A stretch of 36,438 bases of DNA from the NCBI GenBank assembly GCA_964552325.1, contig CAZKHA010000019.1, positions 1-36,438 on the forward strand, read 5' to 3'. The notes below the pieces were generated by a model that was not told the origin of the DNA, made no database searches, and saw only the letters and a list, made by a program, of their open reading frames with translations. Both the position numbers and the translations under genes were made by a program. Below, piece by piece: positions 1 through 8,230 of this stretch (positions are counted from its first letter, which is position 1; each line of letters opens with the position of its first letter). This DNA is from CAZKCK01 sp964552325. Its GTDB lineage: Bacteria > Bacteroidota > Bacteroidia > Bacteroidales > TTA-H9.

Positions 1-53
1 TGGCGCTGGCGCTCAAGCTCTATGATTTCAAATACTTTGGTATCTCTTGTCAT
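1..53 (-). CDS. glyA: serine hydroxymethyltransferase, 5' end only (probable)
   Basis: Partial gene running off the left edge; the ATG is at 53-51 on the minus strand. Seventeen complete codons read MTRDTKVFEIIELERQR. This resembles the N-terminus of Bacteroidota GlyA, which typically begins M-x-R-D-x-x-(I/V)-F-x-(L/I)-I-x-x-E-x-x-R-Q. GlyA is a PLP enzyme that interconverts serine and glycine with tetrahydrofolate as one-carbon carrier. A perfect TAnnTTTG promoter element lies 40 bases upstream of the ATG (93-100). No catalytic residue is inside the window, so the call rests on the N-terminal pattern alone. Confidence 0.62.
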   Translation of the reverse strand, partial: MTRDTKVFEIIELERQR

Positions 54-92
54 ATGGTTGATTTTGATTTAAATTGATCTGTATTGATGGTG

Positions 93-100
93 CAAAGGTA
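93..100 (-). promoter_or_regulatory. Bacteroidota -7 promoter element for glyA
   Basis: On the minus strand the sequence is TACCTTTG, a perfect match to TAnnTTTG. It sits about 40 bases upstream of the probable glyA start. The nearest TTG upstream is only 15 bases away, shorter than the usual -33 spacing, so only the -7 box is convincing. Confidence 0.55.
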
Positions 101-130
101 AAAAGAAAGTTCATACAATGCTGATTAATA

Positions 131-164
131 CATTCGCCATGCTTTGGCGTATGATTTTTGTTTT
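131..164 (+). terminator. terminator-like hairpin with no gene upstream
   Basis: Arms CATtCGCCA (131-139) and TGGCGtATG (145-153) pair with one mismatch around a 5-base loop. They are followed on the plus strand by a T-rich run (155-164). No plus-strand gene precedes it inside the window, so its role is unclear. Confidence 0.3.
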
Positions 165-320
165 CACCCCCCTTAATAGTTATTTGTTGCACTATCCTTT
201 TTGGGCAAGCCTGTGATGGTAGGGGATGTGTACGCCTTAGCGTTTGGCATATCATCGTACAGAAACCTATATTGCACGCCTGTTGTAATTGTTCATATAA
301 TACTTGTTTGATAATATCCT

Positions 321-355
321 AAGCAAAACACCCCAGCGTTAAGGGCTGGGGTGTT
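321..355 (-). terminator. rho-independent terminator of korAB
   Basis: A perfect 11-bp stem, AACACCCCAGC (327-337) with its complement at 345-355, encloses a 7-base loop. On the minus strand it is followed by TTTTGCTT. It sits 22 bases beyond the korB stop codon. Confidence 0.8.
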
Positions 356-377
356 AGCATATAAAGGGTTTTAAGCA

Positions 378-1415
378 TTACACTTCCCATGTTTCGCCGC
401 TAAAGAGCAGGTCGTCCATGTTCTTTATTTTGCTGGCGGCTTTGGTCGAAGCAATTTGTTCTTCCATCAAGTCGTCGTACGTTGGATATTTTGCTGAACG
501 GATAACGCCGAGGGCTACCGGGAAATCAGGACCGGTCATCTTGGCAAGGCTCATATGTATGCCTGGATCGGTGTTATGGGCGTCGTGCAATAGGATGTCT
601 TCTTCGGTAATGCCGTTTTGGCCAATGGTAACCACTTCGAGCTTGCGGCCATTAAAGCGGAGACCTTTGTCGCGGTTTGTACCAAAAATCATGCGTTCGC
701 CATGACGCAACACAATGGTGCGTTCGTCGCGGAACTCTCGTGACGAGAGGTGGTCAAAGGCCCCATCGTTAAAAATTACGCAGTTTTGCAATACTTCAAC
801 CACCGAGGTGCCATCGTGTTTGGCTGCCTCGAACATGATTTCGGTCAAGAGCTTAGGCTGTGTGTCGATGCCGCGGGCAAAGAAGGTGCCTTGTGCGCCC
901 AGTACCAATTCGCCCGGTGTAAATGGGTGTTCAATGGTTCCGTATGGCGAGGTCTTGGTAATGGCTCCAAGGTTTGATGTGGGGGAATACTGTCCTTTGG
1001 TAAGGCCGTAAATCTGGTTGTTGAACAACAAGAGGTTTACGTCAATATTACGTCGGATAAGGTGGATGAAGTGGTTTCCGCCAATGGCCATCGAGTCTCC
1101 ATCACCGGTTACTATCCATACCGATAGGCCTGGGTTTGCAATTTTAACACCCGAGGCAATGGCCATGGCACGTCCATGGATACCATGAAAGCCATAGGTG
1201 TTTACGTAATACGGAAACCTTGATGAGCAGCCAATGCCTGAAACCAGAACGAAGTTCTCCTTTTTATAGCCTATCTCTGGGAAGATTTTCTCAACGGCGT
1301 GAAGGATAGCATGGTCGCCACAACCGGGGCACCATTTTACCATTTGGTCACTTACAAAGTCTTCTTTGGTAAGCTTTACCGGCGATTTTTCAATCGTATT
1401 GATAATCTGATTCAT
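378..1415 (-). CDS. korB: 2-oxoglutarate:ferredoxin oxidoreductase, beta (TPP-binding) subunit
   Basis: Beta subunit of a 2-oxoacid:ferredoxin oxidoreductase. With KorA it oxidatively decarboxylates 2-oxoglutarate to succinyl-CoA in the cytoplasm and passes electrons to ferredoxin; the enzyme can also run in reverse. The 345-residue protein shows the CPGCGDH motif at residues 29-35, a conserved GIGCSSR at 61-67, and the TPP/Mg-binding stretch GDGD at 104-107 completed by FNNQIYGLTKGQ at 131-142. Length and order are normal for KorB-type subunits. It starts 2 bases after the korA stop, so the two are cotranscribed and probably translationally coupled. A strong terminator follows. Preference for 2-oxoglutarate over pyruvate is inferred from the two-gene architecture, not from a diagnostic residue. 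Confidence 0.93.
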   Translation of the reverse strand: MNQIINTIEKSPVKLTKEDFVSDQMVKWCPGCGDHAILHAVEKIFPEIGYKKENFVLVSGIGCSSRFPYYVNTYGFHGIHGRAMAIASGVKIANPGLSVWIVTGDGDSMAIGGNHFIHLIRRNIDVNLLLFNNQIYGLTKGQYSPTSNLGAITKTSPYGTIEHPFTPGELVLGAQGTFFARGIDTQPKLLTEIMFEAAKHDGTSVVEVLQNCVIFNDGAFDHLSSREFRDERTIVLRHGERMIFGTNRDKGLRFNGRKLEVVTIGQNGITEEDILLHDAHNTDPGIHMSLAKMTGPDFPVALGVIRSAKYPTYDDLMEEQIASTKAASKIKNMDDLLFSGETWEV

Positions 1416-1417
1416 TG

Positions 1418-3265
1418 TTATGCCTCCTTAATGATTTGGTTAAATTTTTCAACAAGTTCCACAACGGTAAATGGCAGCCCTTGTACCTTATTATACTGTA
1501 GATATGGTATTTCGGGGAAGTTCATTCGCAGATAGTTTACAAACTGTCCGTTGTTTAGTTCGCACACCACCACTTTTTTATATCGCGCCAGCACCTCTTT
1601 GGTGTTTTTTGGCAATGGGTTGATGTACCTAAAATGGGCATGGCTTACATTGAGGCCTTGAGCCCGGGCTTTTTCAACAGCATTGCGCAAGGCTCCCGAA
1701 GTGCCACCCCAGCTTACCGCTAAAAGGTCGCCTTCGATATCGCCAAATACTTCTTGTTCGGGGATATAGTTTTCGATACGTTTTACTTTTTCTGCGCGTA
1801 TTTTCACCATTTTTTCATGGTTCAACGGGTCGGTTGATACCTGTCCGAACACATCGGTTTTTTCCAATCCGCCAATTCGATGGCGAAGGCCTTCGGTGCC
1901 AGGCACTGCCCATTTGCGGGCCAATGTTTCGGGGTCGCGGGCATAAGGCTTGTAATCGCTGTTGGCTTCGGCCAGCGGGGGGGTAATGGGAGCCATATCA
2001 GCCATCGTTGGGATCCGGAAAAGTTCTGAGCCAAATCCAATGTAGCCATCGGTAAGCAATATAGCCGGGGTCATATGTTCCAAAGCAAGTTTGGCGGTTT
2101 CGTAGGCCGCATAGTAGCAGTCAACGGGTGAGGCAGCAGCTATCACAATCATGGGAGCTTCGCCATTGCGACCGAACAGGGCTTGCATCAAATCGCCTTG
2201 TTCCGATTTGGTGGGCAAACCCGTTGATGGGCCTGCTCGTTGCACGTCAACAACAACCAAGGGCAGTTCGGTGATAACGGCTAATCCGAGTGCCTCAATC
2301 TTTAGGGATAGCCCAGGGCCTGATGTGGTTGTAATGCCCAATGAACCGGCAAAACAAGCGCCAATGGCGGAGGTTACGCCAGCAATTTCGTCTTCGGCCT
2401 GAAAAGTTTTTACACCAAGGTTTCGGAATTTGGAGAGTTCGATCAGTATTTCGGTGGCTGGGGTTATGGGGTATGAGCCTAGGAATAGGGGACGCCCTGA
2501 TTTTTCGGCAGCAGCCATCAAGCCCCAGGCAGTAGCCACGTTTCCGGTGATGTTGCGGTAAGTTCCTTTGGTGATATGGGCAGGTGGTACTATAACTTTG
2601 TTAGCCTGTGCTTCAACCGAATCGGCGAAAGTTGCTCCGGCCTGCATAACCCTTTTATTGGTTTCTATTACCAGTGGGTTTTTCTTGAATTTTTTATCGA
2701 GAAAAGCATAGGTGTAGTCAAAAGGTTTGTTAAAGATGCTATAGAGAACACCTAAGGCGAACATGTTCTTTGATCGGTCGGCTGATTTTTGATCCACCCC
2801 AAGGTCTTTAACTGCCTCACGAGTGAGGCGTTTCATGGGTGCTTTTATAACATTGTAGTCTTTAAGGGACCCATCCGTTAGTGGGTTGGTTTCGTATCCT
2901 GCTTTTAGTATAGACTTTTCGTCGAAACTGTCTTCATCAACTAAGATGGTAGCACCCTTCTTAGCCCATTTTAGGTTGGTTTTAAGCGAAGCTGCATTCA
3001 TAGCTACCAGTACATCGCTTAGGTCGCCCGAATTGTAGATTTTGGTTTTCCCGAAATGCACCTGAAACCCTGAAACTCCGGCAACAGTGTTCTGCGGAGC
3101 CCTGATTTCTGCCGGAAAGTCCGGAAAGGTAGATAAGTCGTTGCCGGTAAAAGCAGCAGTATCGGAAAAGAGTGTGCCAATTAGCTGCATGCCATCTCCT
3201 GAATCTCCTGAGAACCTGATTACTACATCGTCAAGCTCTGCTACTGTTTTTTGATTTTCAGCCAT
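1418..3265 (-). CDS. korA: 2-oxoglutarate:ferredoxin oxidoreductase, fused gamma-alpha subunit
   Basis: Large subunit of the two-subunit 2-oxoacid:ferredoxin oxidoreductase. Residues 12 to about 200 form the gamma (POR catalytic) domain, with FSGDSGDGMQ at 18-26. From about 240 the alpha domain follows, with the conserved pyrimidine-binding segment GSYPITPATE at 263-272, a TTSGPGLSLK stretch, and the QRAGPSTGLPTKSEQGD region. The gamma-alpha fusion and the 615-residue length are usual for Bacteroidota KorA. It is first in the operon, with a good promoter at 3291-3319, and is divergent from the ferredoxin at 3458 that is its likely electron acceptor. No Fe-S delta domain is fused, which fits use of a separate ferredoxin. 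Confidence 0.93.
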   Translation of the reverse strand: MAENQKTVAELDDVVIRFSGDSGDGMQLIGTLFSDTAAFTGNDLSTFPDFPAEIRAPQNTVAGVSGFQVHFGKTKIYNSGDLSDVLVAMNAASLKTNLKWAKKGATILVDEDSFDEKSILKAGYETNPLTDGSLKDYNVIKAPMKRLTREAVKDLGVDQKSADRSKNMFALGVLYSIFNKPFDYTYAFLDKKFKKNPLVIETNKRVMQAGATFADSVEAQANKVIVPPAHITKGTYRNITGNVATAWGLMAAAEKSGRPLFLGSYPITPATEILIELSKFRNLGVKTFQAEDEIAGVTSAIGACFAGSLGITTTSGPGLSLKIEALGLAVITELPLVVVDVQRAGPSTGLPTKSEQGDLMQALFGRNGEAPMIVIAAASPVDCYYAAYETAKLALEHMTPAILLTDGYIGFGSELFRIPTMADMAPITPPLAEANSDYKPYARDPETLARKWAVPGTEGLRHRIGGLEKTDVFGQVSTDPLNHEKMVKIRAEKVKRIENYIPEQEVFGDIEGDLLAVSWGGTSGALRNAVEKARAQGLNVSHAHFRYINPLPKNTKEVLARYKKVVVCELNNGQFVNYLRMNFPEIPYLQYNKVQGLPFTVVELVEKFNQIIKEA

Positions 3266-3290
3266 TATTCTTAGTTTAAAAATAGTGCGT

Positions 3291-3319
3291 CAAAGTTAGG
3301 GGTAATTCCCCATACCAAA
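3291..3319 (-). promoter_or_regulatory. korAB promoter with an internal inverted repeat
   Basis: On the minus strand TTTG (3319-3316), 17 bases, then TAACTTTG (3298-3291): both Bacteroidota boxes are present. The spacer contains GGGGTAATTCCCC (plus strand 3299-3311), an interrupted inverted repeat that lies exactly between the boxes and could be an operator. Confidence 0.6.
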
Positions 3320-3409
3320 GAATACCAAGTCAAGATTTATTTCCATAGATTGCAACAATTTAGAATGAGTAAAAATTTTGAGGAATGGTCAGGGCTTAGA
3401 ATTTCTTTT

Positions 3410-3417
3410 TATTTTTG
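3410..3417 (+). promoter_or_regulatory. -7 promoter element for the ferredoxin gene
   Basis: TATTTTTG matches TAnnTTTG and lies 41 bases before the ferredoxin ATG. The only upstream TTTG (3377-3380) is 29 bases away, too far for a normal -33 box. Confidence 0.45.
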
Positions 3418-3457
3418 CCGCTTCAATTGATTAACACTAAACGTAAATTTTTACACC

Positions 3458-3625
3458 ATGGCATATGTAATTACTGAAGACTGCGTTGCATGCGGTACTT
3501 GCGTTGATGAATGTCCAGTTGAGGCTATCTCAGAGGGCGACATCTACAAAATTGACCCAGATGTTTGCACCGACTGCGGTTCATGCGCTGCTGTTTGTCC
3601 CACCGAGGCCATTCACCCTGCATAA
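3458..3625 (+). CDS. 2[4Fe-4S] ferredoxin, 55 aa
   Basis: A short low-potential electron carrier of the clostridial bacterial-type ferredoxin family. The reading frame from ATG 3458 to TAA 3625 gives 55 residues. It has two CxxCxxCxxxCP motifs: cysteines 9, 12, 15, 19 and 37, 40, 43, 47, with the prolines after the fourth cysteine of each set. The near-repeat of the two halves (CP-x-EAI and CP-x-EAI) is typical of the family. It is divergent from korA, so it is the obvious candidate partner of KorAB; it may also serve the AOR-family enzyme at 31826-33631. A terminator follows at 3644-3680. The gene is short and easily missed, but the motif match is unambiguous. Confidence 0.95.
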   Translation: MAYVITEDCVACGTCVDECPVEAISEGDIYKIDPDVCTDCGSCAAVCPTEAIHPA

Positions 3626-3643
3626 GCCCTTCTAGGCTTAGAA

Positions 3644-3682
3644 CAAAAGCCGTCTTCCATTCATTGGGGGGCGGCTTTTGGC
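3644..3682 (+). terminator. shared terminator between the ferredoxin and GT39 genes
   Basis: Arms CAAAAGCCG (3644-3652) and CGGCTTTTG (3672-3680) form a 9-bp stem in the 62-base gap between two convergent genes. The A/T part of the stem gives a short T-run in both directions, so it can serve both genes. Confidence 0.65.
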
Positions 3683-3687
3683 GTTAA

Positions 3688-5247
3688 TCACCTCTTTGAC
3701 TTTGGTGCTTCCTTAATTATGATGCGTTTGTTTTGAAGTAATCGCTGAGGCACTGAATCAGCCAAAAGCACCAGGGTGTGGTTTTTATTCGATAGGCTGT
3801 CAATCAACTCATTTGACGGCATATGCCAATAAGCAGTGTAATCGGTGAAGAACATTATTGGTACATGGCCAAACATCCAATCGGTGAAAATTACCGTTTT
3901 AGCAGGCAACTGGCCCTTTAGGCTTTGCAGATAGTTTACCTGCTCGAGGCTTAAATGCTTTCTGTTTCGGCCAATAGCTGCTTTTGAAGTGTGGTTGTTG
4001 GCAATATCGTTCAGGTTTAAAAATAGCCAACTTGCAATACCTATGATAGGAATGGTAAGCACAGTAAATAGTTTAGTGTTAGTTATATGCCTTTTAAGCT
4101 GCGAAATAGCCGATGCAAATAAATAGCCAAAACCCGTAAATACCACACTACTAACAATGCTGCAGAACGAAACCATTTTGGTGGCTGCCAGTGTAAAAAA
4201 CACATAAACTACTATAAACCAAACTAAAAATGCGATTTTTATTCCTAAAGCTTTCGATTTTAGGCTAGCAACCAAAACCGCCAATACCACTAAGTATTTC
4301 ATTAAATCACCAGTTCCATAAAGCACATCCATGGCTATAATATGAAACATTGCATCTCCCTCGTGTCCCTCAATGGCTTCATAAAAATGCTTGCTATTAA
4401 AAGCATACTCGTGCATGCTTTCAAGCGGAAATGCCCACAGAATATAAGCCTGCCAGGGTGCGAAAACCAAGAAAGTTGCCAACAAAGCCGCCAATAGATG
4501 GATGCGGTGTTGTTTGGTGTGCATGCGTTTATCAAATAGAATCCAAGCTACCCAGCCAGCATAAACCAGTAAACCGGTCAGCCATTTTATTAATATGGCT
4601 CCACCCGATAATACTCCTGCCAATAAAGCCCAATAGAGTTTTTGTGTTTTAACATACTCGGTGTATGCCCATAAGGAGGCTGTTACATAAAATAAGAAGG
4701 CCAAATCGTTGTGCTCGGTAGGTATATACCCCGAAATGAGTTCAAGAGGGAAAAAGGAAATCGAGCTAAACAAGCCAGCATAAAGGCCAGTTCGTGCATT
4801 TAAGGCGTTGTGGCCAATCCGGTAAACTAAAAAGGCCAAAAAAGCATGCATAATTACCGAGGGAAGCCTTACTGCAAAAACGTTTGAGCCAAATAGCTTT
4901 ATACTTAGCGCCATTTGCCACATAAAAAGTGGCTGTTTGTGCAACCAAACATGGTTTTGAACCCAATTCGTGTAGTCATATTTTAACACAGGGTCTTTGT
5001 AAAGCATGGGCTTGAAAGGGTTTTCTACCATGTTCTTAGCCACTAAGGCATGGTATTGCTCGTCCCATAGATTAAGGAAAGGATCCAGCAAGAAAGCGAA
5101 ATACCCGCTACAAAAGGATGCAACGATAAGAAATGCGATTGATTTTGTTTTTGATCCGTTCTCGAAAAACCAAATGGAAGCTATTGCCATGATGGCCCAC
5201 AGCAAAAGCCAGCATAATTGTTGATCTGAAAAATAGTGCAATATCAT
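3688..5247 (-). CDS. GT39/ArnT-type membrane glycosyltransferase
   Basis: Polytopic inner-membrane glycosyltransferase of the GT-C fold (dolichyl-phosphate mannosyltransferase/ArnT/PMT_2 group). These enzymes move a sugar from a polyprenyl-phosphate donor to a protein or lipid acceptor on the outer face of the membrane. The first periplasmic loop contains the hallmark acidic pair in LWDEQYH (D62, E63) and the HKQPL motif at 103-107, a variant of the family's HKPPL. About ten or more hydrophobic segments follow. A hydrophilic C-terminal part of roughly 100 residues begins near TSKAAIGRNRKHL. Length (519) is normal. It is a single gene with its own promoter (5265-5294); the sugar and acceptor cannot be read from the sequence. 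Confidence 0.8.
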   Translation of the reverse strand: MILHYFSDQQLCWLLLWAIMAIASIWFFENGSKTKSIAFLIVASFCSGYFAFLLDPFLNLWDEQYHALVAKNMVENPFKPMLYKDPVLKYDYTNWVQNHVWLHKQPLFMWQMALSIKLFGSNVFAVRLPSVIMHAFLAFLVYRIGHNALNARTGLYAGLFSSISFFPLELISGYIPTEHNDLAFLFYVTASLWAYTEYVKTQKLYWALLAGVLSGGAILIKWLTGLLVYAGWVAWILFDKRMHTKQHRIHLLAALLATFLVFAPWQAYILWAFPLESMHEYAFNSKHFYEAIEGHEGDAMFHIIAMDVLYGTGDLMKYLVVLAVLVASLKSKALGIKIAFLVWFIVVYVFFTLAATKMVSFCSIVSSVVFTGFGYLFASAISQLKRHITNTKLFTVLTIPIIGIASWLFLNLNDIANNHTSKAAIGRNRKHLSLEQVNYLQSLKGQLPAKTVIFTDWMFGHVPIMFFTDYTAYWHMPSNELIDSLSNKNHTLVLLADSVPQRLLQNKRIIIKEAPKSKR

Positions 5248-5264
5248 GGTGCTACACTTTTATG

Positions 5265-5294
5265 CAAATATATAACAATGCAGGCCCTGAACAA
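5265..5294 (-). promoter_or_regulatory. canonical Bacteroidota promoter of the GT39 gene
   Basis: On the minus strand TTG (5294-5292), 19 bases, then TATATTTG (5272-5265). Both boxes and the spacing match the consensus. The -7 box ends 17 bases before the ATG, so the leader is only about 10 bases long. Confidence 0.72.
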
Positions 5295-5403
5295 TTCATA
5301 TGCCTATTTGTTAGTTGCTTAATAACAAGGGCGTTTGCGTTGTACCGACAGCCTTTAGCTCCTTCCATTTCCATATCACTTTGATTGTTAAAAGAATACC
5401 CTA

Positions 5404-8208
5404 ATGGATACGCTTTCTTTTTTAAACTCCTCTGACCCTGAAACCATCGATGCTGAATACCGTGCTTACCTTAACAAGCCCGATAGTGTTGACCCCGAAT
5501 GGCGCAACTTCTTCAAGGGATTTGAATTTGCCCGCCTGAACTTTAATCAAACCGAATCCAATATATATCCTAGTGAATTTAAGGTGCTTAACCTTATACA
5601 TGGGTATAGGACCAGGGGCCATTTGTTTACCAAAACCAACCCTGTGCGTACACGCCGGCAGTACCTGCCTAACCTTGATTTACAAAACTTCGGGCTAACC
5701 CAAGCCGATCTTCCAAAGGTTTTTCAAGCCGGTAAAGAGCTGGGTATCGGACCCGCCACGCTACAAACTATTGTTGATCATCTTCAACAGACTTATTGCG
5801 ACTCGGTTGGCGTGGAGTATATGTACATTCGTACACCAGCCATTACCGAATGGCTCATGGCTAAGATGGAACCGGTTAAAAACACACCCAATTTTACCAT
5901 TCACCAGAAACGACGTATTCTAACCAAACTATCTCATGCTGTACAATTCGAGAAATTTATCCACAAAAAATTCCCTGGACAGAAAAGGTTCTCTCTCGAA
6001 GGCGGTGAATCCTTAATTCCCGCACTTGATGCGATTATCGAAAAGGGTGTTGAGTTTGGCAATCAAGAATTTGTGATTGGCATGCCCCATCGGGGGCGCC
6101 TAAATGTATTATCAAATATCCTTCAGAAGCCCTATTCTGCAATTTTTACTGAGTTTCAAGGCCTTGAATATGAGGATGAATTAATTTTAGGCGATGTTAA
6201 GTATCATCTTGGTTATACTTCAGAACAAACCACTGTTGATGGCAAAGTTGTAAAGCTCACCCTTGCGCCAAATCCAAGCCATCTCGAAACTGTAAACCCT
6301 GTAGTAGAAGGTATTGTACGGGCTAGACTTGATAAGCATTACGATGGCGATTTCAATAAGATTACCCCGGTGCTTATTCATGGCGATGCCGCTATTGCCG
6401 GACAAGGTATTGTGTATGAGGTTGTTCAAATGTCGGGTTTAAAAGGTTATAACACAGGTGGCACCGTGCATCTGGTAGTAAATAACCAAATTGGTTTTAC
6501 CACCAACTACCTCGATGCGCGTACAAGTACGTATTGCACCGATGTTGCTAAAACAATTCAATCGCCTGTTTTTCATGTAAATGCCGATGATGCCGAGGCC
6601 GTGGCCTATACCATTCAATTGGCTATGGAGTTCCGTGAGAAATTTCACCGCGATGTGTTTGTTGATTTGTTGGGCTATCGTAAGTATGGCCATAACGAAG
6701 GCGATGAGCCAAGATTTACACAGCCCGTTCTATATAAAATTATTGAAAAACACCCCGATCCTCGCCAATTATATGTTGAGCGCTTGATTCAAGAAAGCGT
6801 ACTCTCAAGTGATGCGGCTGCACAAGAAGAGCTAGAATTCAACCAATTGCTTGAAGGCAATCTCATAGCCTCTAAAGGTGCCGAAAAAGCCAATATTACC
6901 AATTTCCTGGCAAATGAATGGGAGGGCATAAGTAAGGCAAAACCCGAAGATTTCGAGGCATCCCCAACAACTGCCGTTGATGAGGATACGTTTGTGGACC
7001 TTGCCAAACGTATAACCTTTTTGCCCGAAGAAAAGAGCTTCTTTCGTAAAATCAGGAAGCTTTACGAGGATCGTCAAAACATGGTAACCCAAGGTGGGTC
7101 GCTCGATTGGGCCATGGGCGAATTAATGGCCTATGCAACCCTGCTTAACGAAGGGTTTGCGGTACGCATTAGTGGGCAAGATGTTGAACGCGGGACGTTT
7201 TCGCACCGCCATGCCGCGCTTACCATCGAGGATAGCGAAGAAAAATATATACCTCTAAAACACATCGTTGAATCTTCAAAAGCCTTTGAAATCTATAATT
7301 CATCGCTTTCAGAATATGGCGTTTTGGGTTTTGAATATGGCTACGCACTTAACTCACCCAATACCTTAACCATATGGGAAGCACAGTTTGGCGATTTTGG
7401 CAATGGCGCTCAGATAATATTTGACCAGTTTATTAGTAGTGCCGAAGACAAATGGAATGTGATGAATGGCTTGGTTGTGCTATTGCCTCATGGGTACGAA
7501 GGCCAAGGCCCTGAGCATAGCAGCGCACGCATGGAGCGCTACCTCACCCTATGTGCCGAATACAATATTCAAGTGCTAAACTGCACTACACCAGCAAGTT
7601 TCTATCATGCTTTGCGTCGGCAACTTAAACGAGATTTTCGCAAACCCCTAATTGTATTTACCCCAAAAAGCCTGTTGAGGCACCCTGCTTGCGTTTCGGC
7701 AGTGCACGAATTTACGTCAGGAGGGTTTGTGGAGGTTGTTGATGATGTACAAGCCAAAGTAGAAGAAGTAAATAGGGTGGTGTTTTGTACCGGTAAGGTT
7801 TATTACGATTTGCTGGAAGAGCGCAACAAGTCTGATCATAAGGAAGTTGCACTTATTCGTTTGGAACAATTGTTCCCAATACCTGAAAAACAAATTGAAA
7901 AAATACGCCAAAAATACAGCCATGCCCAACAATGGGTTTGGGTTCAAGAAGAACCTGCAAATATGGGAGCCTGGAGTTTTTTACGACTCAATGCCGAATT
8001 TGATGATTTTAAGCTAGTAGCCCGGCCTGCCTCTGGAAGTCCTGCCACAGGATCGAGTAAATTTCATCAAATACAACAAAAAAAGATTGTTGACAAAGCC
8101 ATGCACCAATGCGATTGCCCTCGTTTGGACAAAGAATGCCGAATGAAATGTATAGGAAACCGATGGAAAAGCTTTGCCCGTGAAATACAACTAGATGTTC
8201 AAGAATAA
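5404..8208 (+). CDS. sucA: 2-oxoglutarate dehydrogenase E1 component
   Basis: Thiamine-dependent E1 subunit of the 2-oxoglutarate dehydrogenase complex of the TCA cycle. It decarboxylates 2-oxoglutarate and succinylates the lipoyl group of SucB. Residues 5-40 match the N-terminal E2-binding region common to E1o proteins. GMPHRGRLNV is at 226-235, HGDAAIAGQG at 326-335, the TPP-binding VNNQIGFTT begins at 359, and GHNEGDEP follows further on. The transketolase-like pyrimidine-binding domain and C-terminal domain follow (SGQDVERGTFSHRHA, GYEGQGPEHSSAR, PKSLLRHPA). At 934 residues it is full length. Unusually, the C-terminus after the PASGSPATGSS motif carries a cysteine cluster (C903, C905, C912, C916). 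It is 22 bases upstream of sucB; lpd is not in the window. Confidence 0.96.
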   Translation: MDTLSFLNSSDPETIDAEYRAYLNKPDSVDPEWRNFFKGFEFARLNFNQTESNIYPSEFKVLNLIHGYRTRGHLFTKTNPVRTRRQYLPNLDLQNFGLTQADLPKVFQAGKELGIGPATLQTIVDHLQQTYCDSVGVEYMYIRTPAITEWLMAKMEPVKNTPNFTIHQKRRILTKLSHAVQFEKFIHKKFPGQKRFSLEGGESLIPALDAIIEKGVEFGNQEFVIGMPHRGRLNVLSNILQKPYSAIFTEFQGLEYEDELILGDVKYHLGYTSEQTTVDGKVVKLTLAPNPSHLETVNPVVEGIVRARLDKHYDGDFNKITPVLIHGDAAIAGQGIVYEVVQMSGLKGYNTGGTVHLVVNNQIGFTTNYLDARTSTYCTDVAKTIQSPVFHVNADDAEAVAYTIQLAMEFREKFHRDVFVDLLGYRKYGHNEGDEPRFTQPVLYKIIEKHPDPRQLYVERLIQESVLSSDAAAQEELEFNQLLEGNLIASKGAEKANITNFLANEWEGISKAKPEDFEASPTTAVDEDTFVDLAKRITFLPEEKSFFRKIRKLYEDRQNMVTQGGSLDWAMGELMAYATLLNEGFAVRISGQDVERGTFSHRHAALTIEDSEEKYIPLKHIVESSKAFEIYNSSLSEYGVLGFEYGYALNSPNTLTIWEAQFGDFGNGAQIIFDQFISSAEDKWNVMNGLVVLLPHGYEGQGPEHSSARMERYLTLCAEYNIQVLNCTTPASFYHALRRQLKRDFRKPLIVFTPKSLLRHPACVSAVHEFTSGGFVEVVDDVQAKVEEVNRVVFCTGKVYYDLLEERNKSDHKEVALIRLEQLFPIPEKQIEKIRQKYSHAQQWVWVQEEPANMGAWSFLRLNAEFDDFKLVARPASGSPATGSSKFHQIQQKKIVDKAMHQCDCPRLDKECRMKCIGNRWKSFAREIQLDVQE

Positions 8209-8230
8209 GAAAAGTTGAAATAGTAAAAAT

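Larger units (their letters stand above)
54..377. other. intergenic region between glyA and korB, no gene seen
   Basis: This 324-base stretch holds the glyA promoter (93-100) and a terminator-like hairpin read on the plus strand (131-164). It also holds the korB terminator (321-355). A 75-codon minus-strand open frame at 28-255 overlaps the glyA start and promoter and has no recognisable domain, so I do not call it. The rest shows no tRNA or other RNA fold that I can support. Confidence 0.6.

Noticed and set aside
28..255. 75-codon minus-strand open frame
   Set aside because: It overlaps the glyA start and its promoter, and shows no domain, signal peptide or Bacteroidota-like composition.
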